Shown: positions 20,320 through 29,917 of the stretch, one piece after another | Numbering within the stretch: the stretch's first letter is position 1 | Layout: each line of letters begins with the position of its first letter | Assembly: GCA_958009055.1 (NCBI GenBank) | Contig: OY253657.1 | Span: forward strand, 1 to 64,000 | Direction: 5' to 3' | DNA from: Choricystis sp. odSpoLacu1 | Lineage: Eukaryota; Chlorophyta; Trebouxiophyceae | DNA length: 64,000 bases | Made by a program: the position numbers and the translations under genes | Notes under the pieces: model-generated | The model's database searches: none | What the model saw: the letters and a program-made list of their open reading frames with translations, nothing else | Told to the model about the DNA's origin: nothing

Positions 20320-20916
20320 GGTTGTGTGGCTGGGGTGTGGGGAAAGGGGAAGGATGTGTGGGTCGGCGGGGCGGGGCACAAAGACACGGGAGGTCTGCGT
20401 TTTGTGTCCGAGGTCTGCGTTTTCGCCAGCACCGAGCCGCGTCGAAAAAAATCACGCCCTGCCTCTACCCAGTTACCGACCGCCACCATCCCCATTTTCA
20501 TTATCACCAAGCCATCACGACACCAGCATCATGTCAAAAAGACCGGGCGCGGGCGTGGCGGAAGGCTTTTTGGCGGGCGTTGCGGCCACCATGCGCTGGC
20601 GGGTCGCACGTCGAGTTTGACTGCGCATGCAGGCGAGTCGGTGCCTTTGTTGCACACGGCCACTCCCGCCCCTCCCGCTCCCTCCATCCTCACCTCAGGC
20701 GAAGGCGTGCTATCGATCAACGCTCACGCGCCCGGAGGGCGGCCGGGGGGATGCATGGTTGGGGTGGACGGGAGAGCTAAATGGATAGAGGTGTGAATAG
20801 CGACGCCAGCAACCTGCTGTTACCGCGCGCGCGTGCTGTGCGCGCGCGCGAGTTTGTTCCTCCCACTCTCCCCAGCGACAGCCACACACCCAACAGAATG
20901 TCTACACACTGGCAGC

Positions 20917-20948
<32 letters not shown>

Positions 20949-21019
20949 AAGTCAGAGGACAGCCGGGGGAGCAGTCGGCAGCGACTGCCGCGTCGGGCCC
21001 GACCCTCTCTTCCCTCTCC
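20320..21019. promoter_or_regulatory. Upstream region of the MYND gene
   Basis: 700 bp between the MYND start and the bS18m stop, both minus strand. GAGGTCTGCGTTTT occurs twice, about 19 bp apart, at 20390-20425, some 70-105 bp upstream of the MYND start codon. A (CA)n tract lies at about 20919-20943. No gene is supported. Confidence 0.5.
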
Positions 21020-21978
21020 TCACGTCTCGGCCGCAGCCACCGCCCCCGCCTCCACCTCCTTGTCATCCCCAGCGGATGGGGGTGCACCACCTCCATCTGC
21101 TCGCGCGTGTTTGGTCAACGGATGCAACAAAGCCATCTGGCGCGCCAGCTTGACTTGGCGCATCACGTGCCTGTGCGCCGCCTGCGGCAGCCGCGTCCGC
21201 CGGCGGGGGGGCAGCCGCCCCGTGTCGGTCAACAAGGACGCCAGAAAGCGAGCATCCCTAAAATCGGCGCGCGCCCGAATCTCAGGGGCGGGCGGCAGCG
21301 CGGCCCGTGTGAACGACGGCCCACGCGGCCGCAGCACGGCGGATGCAGGATCAGCCGCCCCCGCGCCAGCGGCCAGGTCAGTGGGCTTGTACGTTTGCCC
21401 CGGATAAAACACGCGCCCCGGGTGGATGCGCCCCGCGGCAGCCGCCCACCGCTGCGCTGCAAACCGGCCCGTAGGGTGGGGCGGTTGGCTGGGGTGGGGC
21501 CCACTGGCGGCGCCGGTGGGGGGGGTGCCCCCCCCCAGCTCTGCATACCCTGTGAAAGGATACGGCAGGGCTGTGGTGGGGGGTTGCACGATGGTGGCGC
21601 GCGGTGGCGGGCGCGGCGGCGCAACAGGGGCGGCGTCCCCGCCCGTCAGTGCCGCCAGCCGAGAGTCGGCCCACGACCGCCACTCGTCGCTGGCTTCTTG
21701 AGGCTGTGTGGTGGTGGTGGTGGCGTCGTCGGTGGCGACAGGCGGCGCGGTGGCTGCTGGGTCGGGAGGAGGGTGGGGGAATGCGTCGTTTTTTTGTCGG
21801 GCGCAGCCACACCGCCGCCGCCGCGTCCCACCTTCCATCACCCACACACACACCAACACTCACCATCTTCTCCCTCCGAACCGGTGCCGTCGCCCGCAAA
21901 GCCGCGGCACCACAGCGCCGGCGCGGCGCGCCGGCGCGCCGCCGCGGCGGCCACGCGCGCGGCCACAGATCGCAGCAT
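21020..21978 (-). CDS. Mitochondrial ribosomal protein bS18m
   Basis: Exons 21978-21864 and 21756-21020 encode 283 residues. The N-terminus is Arg/Ala-rich with no acidic residues and a CRGFA motif, typical of a mitochondrial presequence. The conserved S18 core is at about residues 190-255: FRDARFLASLLTDTGRLPPR, then RTRLPQAAHRHV and KLARQMALLHPL. This matches bacterial S18, which binds S6 on the small-subunit platform. Bacterial S18 is about 75 residues, so this protein carries about 180 extra residues of Pro/Ala/Thr-rich sequence before the core and a short acidic tail. A plastid S18 copy is usually plastid-encoded, which supports the mitochondrial assignment. It is divergent from HISG by 285 bp. 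Confidence 0.85.
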
Positions 21979-22263
21979 GCGTGAGGGGTGTGCGTGTGTG
22001 CAGGCTCGAGGAGAGTACAAGCCAGGGCCGGTGCTGGCGCGGGGCGTGTCGGCTAGGACCGCAGGCGGGTCAGCACCAGATCGTCGGCGACACACACAGC
22101 TCGCGGAGAAGAGTGTGAGAGGTGCCTTTGTGCGTTTTCTCGCACACCTTTCCCTCTCCCCAGCGGCGCCTGGGTGCGCACACACACAGTGTCTCTGGCG
22201 GGCTCTGCTAGTCTGCCATCACACCTGTCCCAAAGGCGCCCCCCCCCCACACACACACACCCA

Positions 22264-23687
22264 ATGCACGCCACCGGCCACCGTTGCGCCTGGCTGGCCG
22301 CGCCGCCGCGCGCTGCTGCCGTGCGCCCCGCACGGCCCTCCCCTCCCCTGCGCCCACGCAGGCGGTCCACCATAGCACCCACTGCCGGCCTGAACAACGC
22401 GGCCGGCAACGGCGCCGCTGCTGCCGCCCGCGCACGGCGGTCGACGCCTGCGCCGCGGCTCGCGATTCCGTCAAAAGGGCGCATGGCGGAGGACACGCTG
22501 CAGCTGCTGCGCGACTGCCAGCTGAAAGTGTACAAGCCCAACCCGCGCCAGTACACGGCCACGATTCCGCAGCTCCCCGGGGTGGAGGTGTGGTTCCAGC
22601 GCGCGAGCGACGTTGTGCGGAAACTGGTGTATGGGGACGTGGACCTGGGCATTGTGGGGTGAGTGTGGATGGGTGGGTGTGATGTGTGCTTGTGCGGCTT
22701 TGAGGAGTGGGAGGGAGGACGAGGGAGAGAGAGAGGAAGGAGGAGACGTCGATTGCGTGAGCCTGACGAAAACCCCCCACCCGACCCACCACCCACCCCA
22801 CCACACCACCACACCCTCACAGCTACGACATGTTCGCCGAAGTCACCGCCAACGGCACCCAGGGCGACCTCGTCGTCCTGCACGACGCCCTCGGCTTTGG
22901 CGGGTGCCACCTGGGCCTCGGCATCCCCACCGGCGGCCGCTTCACAGACGTCAACTCCCTGGACGCCCTGCTGGCCATGCCCGACTGGACTCCCGCCACC
23001 CCTCTGCGCGTGGTCACAGGGTACCACAACGTGGCGCAATCCTTTTTTGAGGCGCAAGGCTTTAAAAATGTGGCGTTGCTGGGTGCGGATGGCGCGCTGG
23101 AGGCCGCCCCCCTCATGGGCACCGCAGACATCATTCTCGACCTCGTCTCCACGGGCGTCACTTTACGCGAAAACAATCTGAAAGAAGTGGCGGGCGGCAC
23201 CGTGCTGGAGTCGCAGGGTGTGCTGGTGGCCAACCGCGCGGCCTTGGTGTCCACCCCTGGCCTTCTCGACGTCGTGCACGAACTCATCGAACGCCTGGAA
23301 GCCCACCTGAAAGCCGACAACTACTACTCCGTCATCGCCAACATGCGGGGCGAGTCGGCGGCGGCTGTCGCTGACCGCATCCTGTCGCACGCCGCGCTGC
23401 GCGGTCTCGAAGGCCCCACCGTCTCCCCCGTCTTTGCCCCGGGGCCCGACGGCCGCGCCAACCCAGCCACCGACCTGTGGGCCGCCGTCATCTGCGTCCC
23501 GAAACGGTCGCTGTATGACTCGGTCAAAGCGTTGCGCTCGGTGGGTGGGTCGGGCGTGCTCGTCCAACCCATGACCTACATTTTTGACGAGGAGCCCGCC
23601 CGCTGGCGGGCCCTGCTGGAGGACCTGGGCATGGCGGACTATGTGCCTGGGGGTGGGGTGGGGGCGGTGGCGGCGGCGGCGGCGTGA
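22264..23687 (+). CDS. HISG: ATP phosphoribosyltransferase, plastid-type
   Basis: Catalyses the first step of histidine synthesis, ATP plus PRPP to phosphoribosyl-ATP. Exons 22264-22658 and 22823-23687 give 419 residues; the join falls in the conserved LGIVGYDMFAE. The first 70 residues are Arg/Ala/Pro-rich, fitting a plastid transit peptide. The catalytic region begins at [40 protein letters not shown] is the PRPP-binding loop. After about residue 300 comes the regulatory ACT-like domain of the long HisG form ([12 protein letters not shown]), the domain through which histidine inhibits the enzyme. It shares a 285-bp divergent promoter with bS18m. Confidence 0.95.
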
Positions 23688-23778
23688 TGGGTGGCGTGTG
23701 TTGGAGAAAGGAAAAAGTGATCGAGTGTCTGCAAACCTCCCATTTTGTGTCATGTTTCTCTCTCTTTCCAATTCAATT

Positions 23779-23783
23779 TTACA
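23779..23783 (-). terminator. Putative TGTAA polyadenylation signal for the SABATH gene
   Basis: TTACA on the + strand (TGTAA on the minus strand) lies about 125 nt past the SABATH stop codon. The distance is long, so this is weaker than the other examples. Confidence 0.35.
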
Positions 23784-23906
23784 CACACCCTACGTTCAGA
23801 TGAAAAAGCACACTCAGGCAGCGGTCGTGTGTGTGTTGTGTGTTGTGTTTGCGTGTGAGGCGCTCTCTCCGCGTTGTCCAATTTTCCCCCATCAATCGTT
23901 TCCCCG

Positions 23907-25120
23907 TCACACCCGCTCCAACACCAGCACCAGGTTGTCCATTTCAAAGGGCGGCAGCTCCGCCGACACTTTTTGGGACAGCCTGCCATAAAACTCATCC
24001 ACAAACGCCGCCCCCCCCTCCCCCCGCCCCGCTAGCGCGGCCTCAAACACGGGCCGCGACACCGCCTCAAAGGACAGGCGCACCCAGTTGCCGTACTCTT
24101 CCGCTGTGCCGGTGCCAGCCAGCAGGGCCGCGTACGCAGGCGCTGTCTGGGTGACTGTGTCGGCAGAGACGACGCGCCAGTCGCTCGCTGCCACGCCGCC
24201 AGCCTGCAACGGCGCCATCCACGCCGCCACCGATCGCTGGTGCACGCGCACCACGGCAGCGCCACACTCGTCAGGCGTGATGGAGCCATCCTCCCGCAGG
24301 CTGGTCCAGGCGGCATGCACAGCCGCCCACTTACGCTCCAGGGGGCCGTCATCCACCACTTGGGACACCACCAGCCTGCCGCCAGGCCTCACCTCGGCCG
24401 CGCGCAGGCGCAGGATGGTGGCCCAATCGTCAGCGGCAGCGGCTTTGCAGGCGGCTGCGGTGGCTGGGTCGCTCGCGCGGCCGGGCACGATGTCGCCATC
24501 GGGCAGACTGGCGGGCAGGCCCGCCCCACTGGCCCAGTGAAACGCGGCGGACGCGTACACCACGTCAATGGAGGCATCCGGGAAGCAGGCCACATAGAAG
24601 CCGCGGTCGACGGGGTGCGTGGTGACGGTGATGCGGGGCGCCGCGTCGCCATACCCAGGCGTCGCAGCCACCGCAGCCCTCACCGCGTCCCAGTTGTTGG
24701 CAGGCAGGTCGACGTGGGCCACGGTGACAGAGGTGGCACCCGCGTCGAGCGCGGCGGATGCGGCAGCCGCCAGCGCGACGACCGAGTTTTTGCCTTCGGA
24801 GCAGCCATAGTCTGCAAAGGCCACGGTGGAGCGGGGTGGGGTGGAGGATGCACCGCCTTTGGCGGCCACGATGGCGGCATCGATGAGGGCGGGCAGGGCG
24901 GCCTGTGTGGGGGGGTGGGTGGGTGGGTGTTTTTTGGCGTCGCACGACTAAACGCGAAAAAGAGCCTTCGCAGGTCACCCCATTGCCCCGGCCTCTCTCT
25001 CACCGTCCTCCCCTCTCCCTCCCCTTCTCTTACCTGGTTCATGTTTGCCTGCACCTCTGAGTTTTCGTTGTAGAGGCCGGCCGCCATGGGGGCGGGCGTG
25101 TGAAGCTCCAGCGCCTCCAT
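23907..25120 (-). CDS. SABATH-family S-adenosylmethionine carboxyl methyltransferase
   Basis: Exons 25120-25034 and 24902-23907 encode 360 residues. Plant SABATH enzymes methylate small carboxylic acids such as salicylate, jasmonate, indole-acetate or gibberellin. Family features: GLYNENSEVQANMNQ at the N-terminus, the SAM-binding VAFADYGCSEGKNSVVAL, HVDLPANNWD, and the hallmark FYVACFPDASIDVVYASAAFHWAS. RPGGRLVV and a C-terminal helical cap follow. The substrate cannot be read from sequence. No targeting peptide is evident. It is divergent from the dehydroquinate synthase gene across 630 bp. Confidence 0.88.
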
Positions 25121-25283
25121 GGTGGAGGGAGCAGAAAAAACGACGTGAAGGTGGGCGAGTCGGGTGTGATGAAGCTGAGGGGAAAAAAGAGTGTGTTTTT
25201 TTGTTTGGTGAGCCTACCCTTGTATCCTGCAGTGTGTCGTTTGGGACCTAAAAAAAACGGGGGGTGCACGCCGGGCGGCAGAG

Positions 25284-25290
25284 TATAAAG
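25284..25290 (+). promoter_or_regulatory. TATA box
   Basis: TATAAAG in a GC-rich setting. It is the clearest TATA element in the window, directed toward the dehydroquinate synthase gene. Confidence 0.5.
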
Positions 25291-25555
25291 GGCCTCGTGC
25301 CGACGGGTCGTCCCCCCACCCCAAAACAAGGAACCGGGCTCATAGTGAACAACGCCAGCGCCGCGCGCCACCAGAAAAGACTCTGGCAGACTTGGCGCCG
25401 GTAAGCTGTCTAAGCACCGGCCCTAGCTTTTGCTCTGCGACAGGAAACTAAGGACAAAACCGGCGGCGGAAAAGTGAGTGGGGGTGCGCGGGTGGCGGGT
25501 TGCCCCCACGTGCACCCACACCCGCTGCGCCGGGCCCTACTCTTTGGCACTGTCG

Positions 25556-25593
<38 letters not shown>

Positions 25594-25623
25594 GTCCAAG
25601 GGCGGCATGCAGCGTACCTGTGG

Positions 25624-25717
25624 GCGGAGCGGCCGCACAAAAGGAAACCAAATGCGGGGAGGTGTGTGTTGCGGAGCGGCCGCACAAAAGGAAACCAAAT
25701 GCGGGGAGGTGTGTGTT
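25624..25717. repeat. Two tandem 47-bp repeats upstream of dehydroquinate synthase
   Basis: Copies at 25624-25670 and 25671-25717 appear identical. Each begins GCGGAGCGGCCGC and contains ACAAAAGGAAACC. They lie immediately upstream of the start codon, in the probable 5' UTR or core promoter. Confidence 0.95.
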
Positions 25718-25750
25718 GCGGCTAGGCAAGGCTCGCGCACACCTCACGAG

Positions 25751-27226
25751 ATGCGAGCCTCTCGTTTGCGCTGCCCCGTCCCCCCGGCGGTCCCGCGCCG
25801 CGGCCGCCTGACGCCCGCGGCCCCCCGTCGCGGCCGCCTCACACCGGCCGCCACCCCCAAAACTCTGTGGGTCGCCCCCTCCTCCGAGGCAGCCGCGGGC
25901 GCGGCCCTGGAAGCGGGCGTCGACACACTGCTGTTTGACGAGGACGACGCCGCGTCAGCGGCCGCGTGGGCCCGGCTGGGCAGGTTCAGGACGCTCATCG
26001 TGAAACGCGAGGGTGGCGTCATTGTGGACGGCACCACCCCTGTCGCACTGTCGGTGCGTGTGGCGTCACCGGGGGACGTTGAAGCTGCTGCGGCACTGGC
26101 GACTGCACTCCCCCCCGACTCCGCCGCCGGCATCGTCATCGACCCAGCCGACGGCGCGTGGGCCATCATTCCCGCAGAAAACCTGGTGGCCGCCTGGCAA
26201 GGCGCCCGGCGGGCGGGTGGCAGCCCGCCCCCGTTGTTTGTGGCTGCTGGTTCGGCGCACGCTGCTCTCACGGCGGCTTCCGCGCTGGAGGTGGGCGCGG
26301 AAGGGATCCTGCTGCGCACGGGAGACCCACTGGCCGTCAAGCAGACGGCTGCCGGCCTGGCGGCTGCAGCATCAGCAGGCACACTGCACTCACTGACTGC
26401 TGCTGTTGTCACCGCCATCGCCTCAGCCAGCGTTGGCGACCGCGTCTGCGCTGATTTAACCACCCTCCTCGCCCCAGGCGAAGGCCTGCTCGTCGGCTCA
26501 TTTGCGGGGGGCGCCCTGTTGGTCGCGTCTGAACGCGATGACAACTGTTACGTCCCCGCGCGCCCGTTTCGCGTGAACGCGGGGGCTGTTCACTCCTATG
26601 TCACCACCCCGGGCGGTCGCACCGCCTACCTCTCTGAATTGGCGGCCGGCTCGTCCGTCCTCATTGTGGGCCCAGACGGCTCCACTCGTCCGGGAGTCGT
26701 GGGACGGGCCAAGGTGGAGGCGCGGCCCCTGGTGCGCGTGGACGTGCGCGCAGAGAGCGACGGTGCCGTGTTTTCAGTCATGCTTCAAAACGCGGAGACC
26801 GTCAAACTGGTGGCGCCCGTGGGGGCAGCAGACGGGGAGACAGCTGACACGCCTCCTCCCATCGCGCTGGACGAGGATGGCGCTGAAACGGTCGCCTGGG
26901 CCCAAGAAAGTCGCGACGCGCTGCCCACCCCGCCGCCACCGCCGTCCCCCCTGTCCTCCGCGGATGCAGACGCCCTGTCCTGGGCCCTGAAATCAGACGA
27001 CCACACACCGCACAACGAGCCCCTGCTACCACCCGTGCCGATGGCGGGCGCCCCCGGCTCCCGCGACGCGTGGTCGTGGGTGGTGGACGGCGGCGCGCCA
27101 GAGCCGCGAAAGTGGCGCACGATCAGTGTGGCCGACCTGCGCCCCGGGGACCGCGTGTTCCTGCACCGCGCCCCCCCCGCCCGCCACACGGGGCTGCAGG
27201 TGGAGGAGAGGGTGCTGGAGAAGTGA
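25751..27226 (+). CDS. Type II (archaeal-type) 3-dehydroquinate synthase-like protein
   Basis: Single exon, 491 residues from the ATG at 25751. It resembles the DHQS-II family, which in archaea makes 3-dehydroquinate from an amino-keto-sugar for aromatic amino acid synthesis. Plants have homologues beside canonical AroB. The core starts at LWVAPSS, with VDTLLFDE, FRTLIVKREGG, IPAENLVAAWQ and GSFAGGALLVASE. The N-terminus is a plausible plastid transit peptide and contains a tandem RRGRLTPAA duplication. About 75 residues rich in Pro, Asp and Ser are inserted before the last strand, which reads ISVADLRPGDRVFLHRAPPA. Catalytic activity in the eukaryotic members is not established to my knowledge. 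Confidence 0.82.
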   Translation: MRASRLRCPVPPAVPRRGRLTPAAPRRGRLTPAATPKTLWVAPSSEAAAGAALEAGVDTLLFDEDDAASAAAWARLGRFRTLIVKREGGVIVDGTTPVALSVRVASPGDVEAAAALATALPPDSAAGIVIDPADGAWAIIPAENLVAAWQGARRAGGSPPPLFVAAGSAHAALTAASALEVGAEGILLRTGDPLAVKQTAAGLAAAASAGTLHSLTAAVVTAIASASVGDRVCADLTTLLAPGEGLLVGSFAGGALLVASERDDNCYVPARPFRVNAGAVHSYVTTPGGRTAYLSELAAGSSVLIVGPDGSTRPGVVGRAKVEARPLVRVDVRAESDGAVFSVMLQNAETVKLVAPVGAADGETADTPPPIALDEDGAETVAWAQESRDALPTPPPPPSPLSSADADALSWALKSDDHTPHNEPLLPPVPMAGAPGSRDAWSWVVDGGAPEPRKWRTISVADLRPGDRVFLHRAPPARHTGLQVEERVLEK

Positions 27227-27346
27227 TGTGAGAGAGAGCCAGTGTGTTGAAGTGGTGGCGTGTGAAATTTTGTGTTTGTAGCTTGTTTCTTTTTTGTGTT
27301 TTCTACCCTCTTTCCCGTGTGTGTCTCTACAAAGAAGAACCCTCAT

Positions 27347-29557
27347 TCACCTCTTGGCCTTGGCCGCGTCAAACGTGCTGGCCCCACCCCCCGCCCCCGA
27401 CGCGGGCAGCAGGTCGCCCCCCCCACCCGGCGCGTCGGGCGCGTCGGTCGGCGACCGCTCGGCCGGCTTGCCCCGCTTGGCGCGCGTCGCGGGGCGGGCG
27501 CCGTTGCCGTCCGTTTCTTTCTGGTGGGGAGCCAGGTCGATGTCCAGGCCACCCGACTGCTTGGCCACCAGGCGAGCGTACTCGCCGTTTGCGGCCACCA
27601 GCTGCGCGTGCGTGCCGCGCTCCGCGACGCGGCCGCGGCTCAGCACAATGATTTCGTCCGCGGTGCGCACTGTGGCCAGCCGGTGGGCGATGATGAGCAC
27701 CGCCCGGTTGCCGCCCGCTGTCATGGCGTCCAGCCCTGCTTGGACGGCGGCTTCCGAGTCCGCGTCCAGCGCGCTCGTCGCTTCATCAAACACCAGCACG
27801 TCGGGCGACCGCACCAGCGCGCGCGCGATGGCGATGCGCTGGCGCTGGCCACCCGACAGCAGTCGATCGGATACCGGTGTGTCGTACCCAGACGGCAGCG
27901 CTTTAATAAAGTCGTGCGCGTTGGCGGTGGTGGCGGCCGCCACGACGTTGGCGCGCGTGACAGACGGACACCCGTACGCGATATTGTCTGCGACGGACCC
28001 ACCAAACAGGCGGGGTTCTTGTTCGACGAGGGCGACGCGGGGGCGCAACCATGTGGCGTCCAGGGCGCGTGCGTCTGCCCCCGCCACGCGCACCGCGCCG
28101 CCGTCTGGGTCGCGCAGGCGCAGGACAAGCTGGACGAGTGTCGATTTGCCCGACCCAGACCCACCCACCAGGGCCACTCGCTTGCCAGGGGCCAGGGTCA
28201 ACGACACGCCATCCAGGGCGGGGGCGCCCGGGCGGGAGGGGTAGGTGTAGGTCACAGCATCAACGTCGATGCGGGAGGCAGAGATCCCGGGCGCCGGCAC
28301 CGCGCCCGCCGCCAAGCACGGGCTGGTCGGCGCATCCAGCAGGGCCACCACCCTGTCTGCCGCGCCCAGGGCTTCAGACACCGCGCCCCACTGGTCGCAC
28401 AGGGACAGGAGGGAGGAGGCGACCGCGTCGACGTATAGAAGGGTGGCTGTTAAAGCGCGCGCGGTCGGGGGGGCTGCCGCCGCTGCCGCACCACCACCCC
28501 CTGTCCCAAACACCACCGCTCCACCCGCCACCAGCAGCGCCACCGCTTTGGCTAGGTTGAACAGGGTGGCGTTGGAGGCGACGTAGGCCAGATACGCCGC
28601 ACTCTGGCGCCGCGCGATGCGGCGCAGCCGCGTCAACCGCTCCTCATACCGCGCCACCTCGGTCGCTTCACCGCCCAGGGCGCGCACGGTGGCTGCGCGA
28701 GACAGTGCCTCCTCGGCTGCAGCGGATGCATCCGCCAGGCGGTCCTGGTAGGCGCGGGAAGCTGCCCGTGAGTAGCGACCATAGAGGAGGGCGGCGGTCG
28801 CCAGGCCCACCCCCACCGCGGCGCAGGCGGCAGCGGCAGATGGGGAGGCTGCGGTCAGGTAGATGGCACCACCTAAAGCGGCCAGAGCGTTGCGTGCGGC
28901 GACGTTCAGGTTCGTGCTCACGCAGCGCGCGACCGAGTGACAGTCCGAGTTGAGGCGGCTGGCTGCCGAGCCCGCCGCTTCAGCATCGTCAAAGCTCTCA
29001 ATCGGCGCGTTCACCATGGATGTAAACAGTTGTGACCGCAGGTTGTGCACGAGTTGAGTGTTGAGCAGGGAGAACAGGAACCCGCGCAGCGCGGCGGCAC
29101 ACCCAAAGGCGACCGCCGCGGCGGCCAGGCGGCTGACGTCCGTAACCAACGCGGCTCCTCCACCCGCAGCAGCAGACGCAATCGCAGCCGACGTAAGGTG
29201 CGGGATGGCCAGCTCAGCGGCTGCGGCCGCGCACAAGAAAAGAATGGCAAACGAGCCCACGACTTTGTCGGGATTCATGACGCGCCACAGCCGGCCCACC
29301 AGCACGGCGGGCGACGCCACCTCTTCAGTGGTGGCACTTCCGGACGTGCCATCGTCCAGGCGCCACCAGTCCAGCGCGCGCGCGAGGGGGGAGGGTTTGC
29401 ACGGGGTCGGGGTGGGGGCTGCCGCGGCCGCGCTGGCGCGCGGGATGATGAGTCCAGGGCGTCTGGCCAGAGGTCTGCAACCTGAAGCACTCACCAACCG
29501 CAGCGGGCGGCACGGGAGCGCGGCGCGGGCGGAGGGGGGGCGGAGAGCGGGGCGCAT
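27347..29557 (-). CDS. ABCB half-transporter, TAP-like, probably plastid
   Basis: 736 residues, one exon, from the ATG at 29557. A transit-like N-terminus (MRPALRPPSARAALPCRPLR) is followed by WWRLDDG, then a six-helix ABC type-1 transmembrane domain at about residues 95-390. The nucleotide-binding domain has Walker A GGSGSGKS (about 462-469), signature LLSGGQRQ (about 566) and Walker B VLVFDEATSALD (about 590). AHRLATVRTADEI supplies the H-loop. The layout and WWRLDDG context match plant TAP1/ABCB26-type half-transporters, which work as dimers in organelle membranes; the cargo is unknown. A charged Pro/Gly-rich tail of about 70 residues follows the ATPase domain. Confidence 0.88.
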   Translation of the reverse strand: MRPALRPPSARAALPCRPLRLVSASGCRPLARRPGLIIPRASAAAAAPTPTPCKPSPLARALDWWRLDDGTSGSATTEEVASPAVLVGRLWRVMNPDKVVGSFAILFLCAAAAAELAIPHLTSAAIASAAAGGGAALVTDVSRLAAAAVAFGCAAALRGFLFSLLNTQLVHNLRSQLFTSMVNAPIESFDDAEAAGSAASRLNSDCHSVARCVSTNLNVAARNALAALGGAIYLTAASPSAAAACAAVGVGLATAALLYGRYSRAASRAYQDRLADASAAAEEALSRAATVRALGGEATEVARYEERLTRLRRIARRQSAAYLAYVASNATLFNLAKAVALLVAGGAVVFGTGGGGAAAAAAPPTARALTATLLYVDAVASSLLSLCDQWGAVSEALGAADRVVALLDAPTSPCLAAGAVPAPGISASRIDVDAVTYTYPSRPGAPALDGVSLTLAPGKRVALVGGSGSGKSTLVQLVLRLRDPDGGAVRVAGADARALDATWLRPRVALVEQEPRLFGGSVADNIAYGCPSVTRANVVAAATTANAHDFIKALPSGYDTPVSDRLLSGGQRQRIAIARALVRSPDVLVFDEATSALDADSEAAVQAGLDAMTAGGNRAVLIIAHRLATVRTADEIIVLSRGRVAERGTHAQLVAANGEYARLVAKQSGGLDIDLAPHQKETDGNGARPATRAKRGKPAERSPTDAPDAPGGGGDLLPASGAGGGASTFDAAKAKR

Positions 29558-29917
29558 TGTGGAGGTGTGTGTCGTGTCCGCCCCACACAGAGCCACGAGC
29601 GCTGGTCGACTTGTGTGTGTGACGGCGTGCAAAGACTGTGTGTGGCGGGCGTGTGCGACCCGGAGGCCAGGAGCGCGCACGTGAAGGGGGAATGCAGGAG
29701 AGAGTGAGAGGTCTTTCTCCGACGACGTGTGTGTTTAACGACCCTTTCTCCCAAACCACTCCCCGGCTCTTCCTCACTCCACCCACCCTTTTGCCCCCAC
29801 TCGGCCCAGTGGCAGCTGCCCCGATCGCGCGTGTTTTTCCTTGTTCTCTCGCCCAAAGTGACCACAAGCAAAAAAACATAAGCAAAAAAAAACACAAGCC
29901 TCTCTCTCTGCTTTCCC
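29558..29917. promoter_or_regulatory. Upstream region of the ABC transporter
   Basis: 360 bp between the ABC transporter start and the aldehyde oxidase stop, both on the minus strand. I see no gene or repeat of note. Confidence 0.4.

Larger units (their letters stand above)
25121..25750. promoter_or_regulatory. Long divergent region with TATA box and possible ncRNA
   Basis: 630 bp between the SABATH and dehydroquinate synthase start codons. A good TATAAAG lies at 25284-25290 on the plus strand, unusually far (460 bp) from the coding start. Downstream are small inverted repeats (CCAGA..TCTGG near 25370) and a donor-like GGTAAGC at about 25399. That suggests a 5'-UTR intron or an unrecognised structured RNA. 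A (GT)n tract is at about 25557-25590, followed by two 47-bp repeats. Confidence 0.45.

Noticed and set aside
25290..25450. Possible spliceosomal snRNA or SRP RNA downstream of the TATA box
   Set aside because: None of the diagnostic sequences I know for U1, U2, U4, U5, U6 or SRP RNA were found; kept only as an open question.
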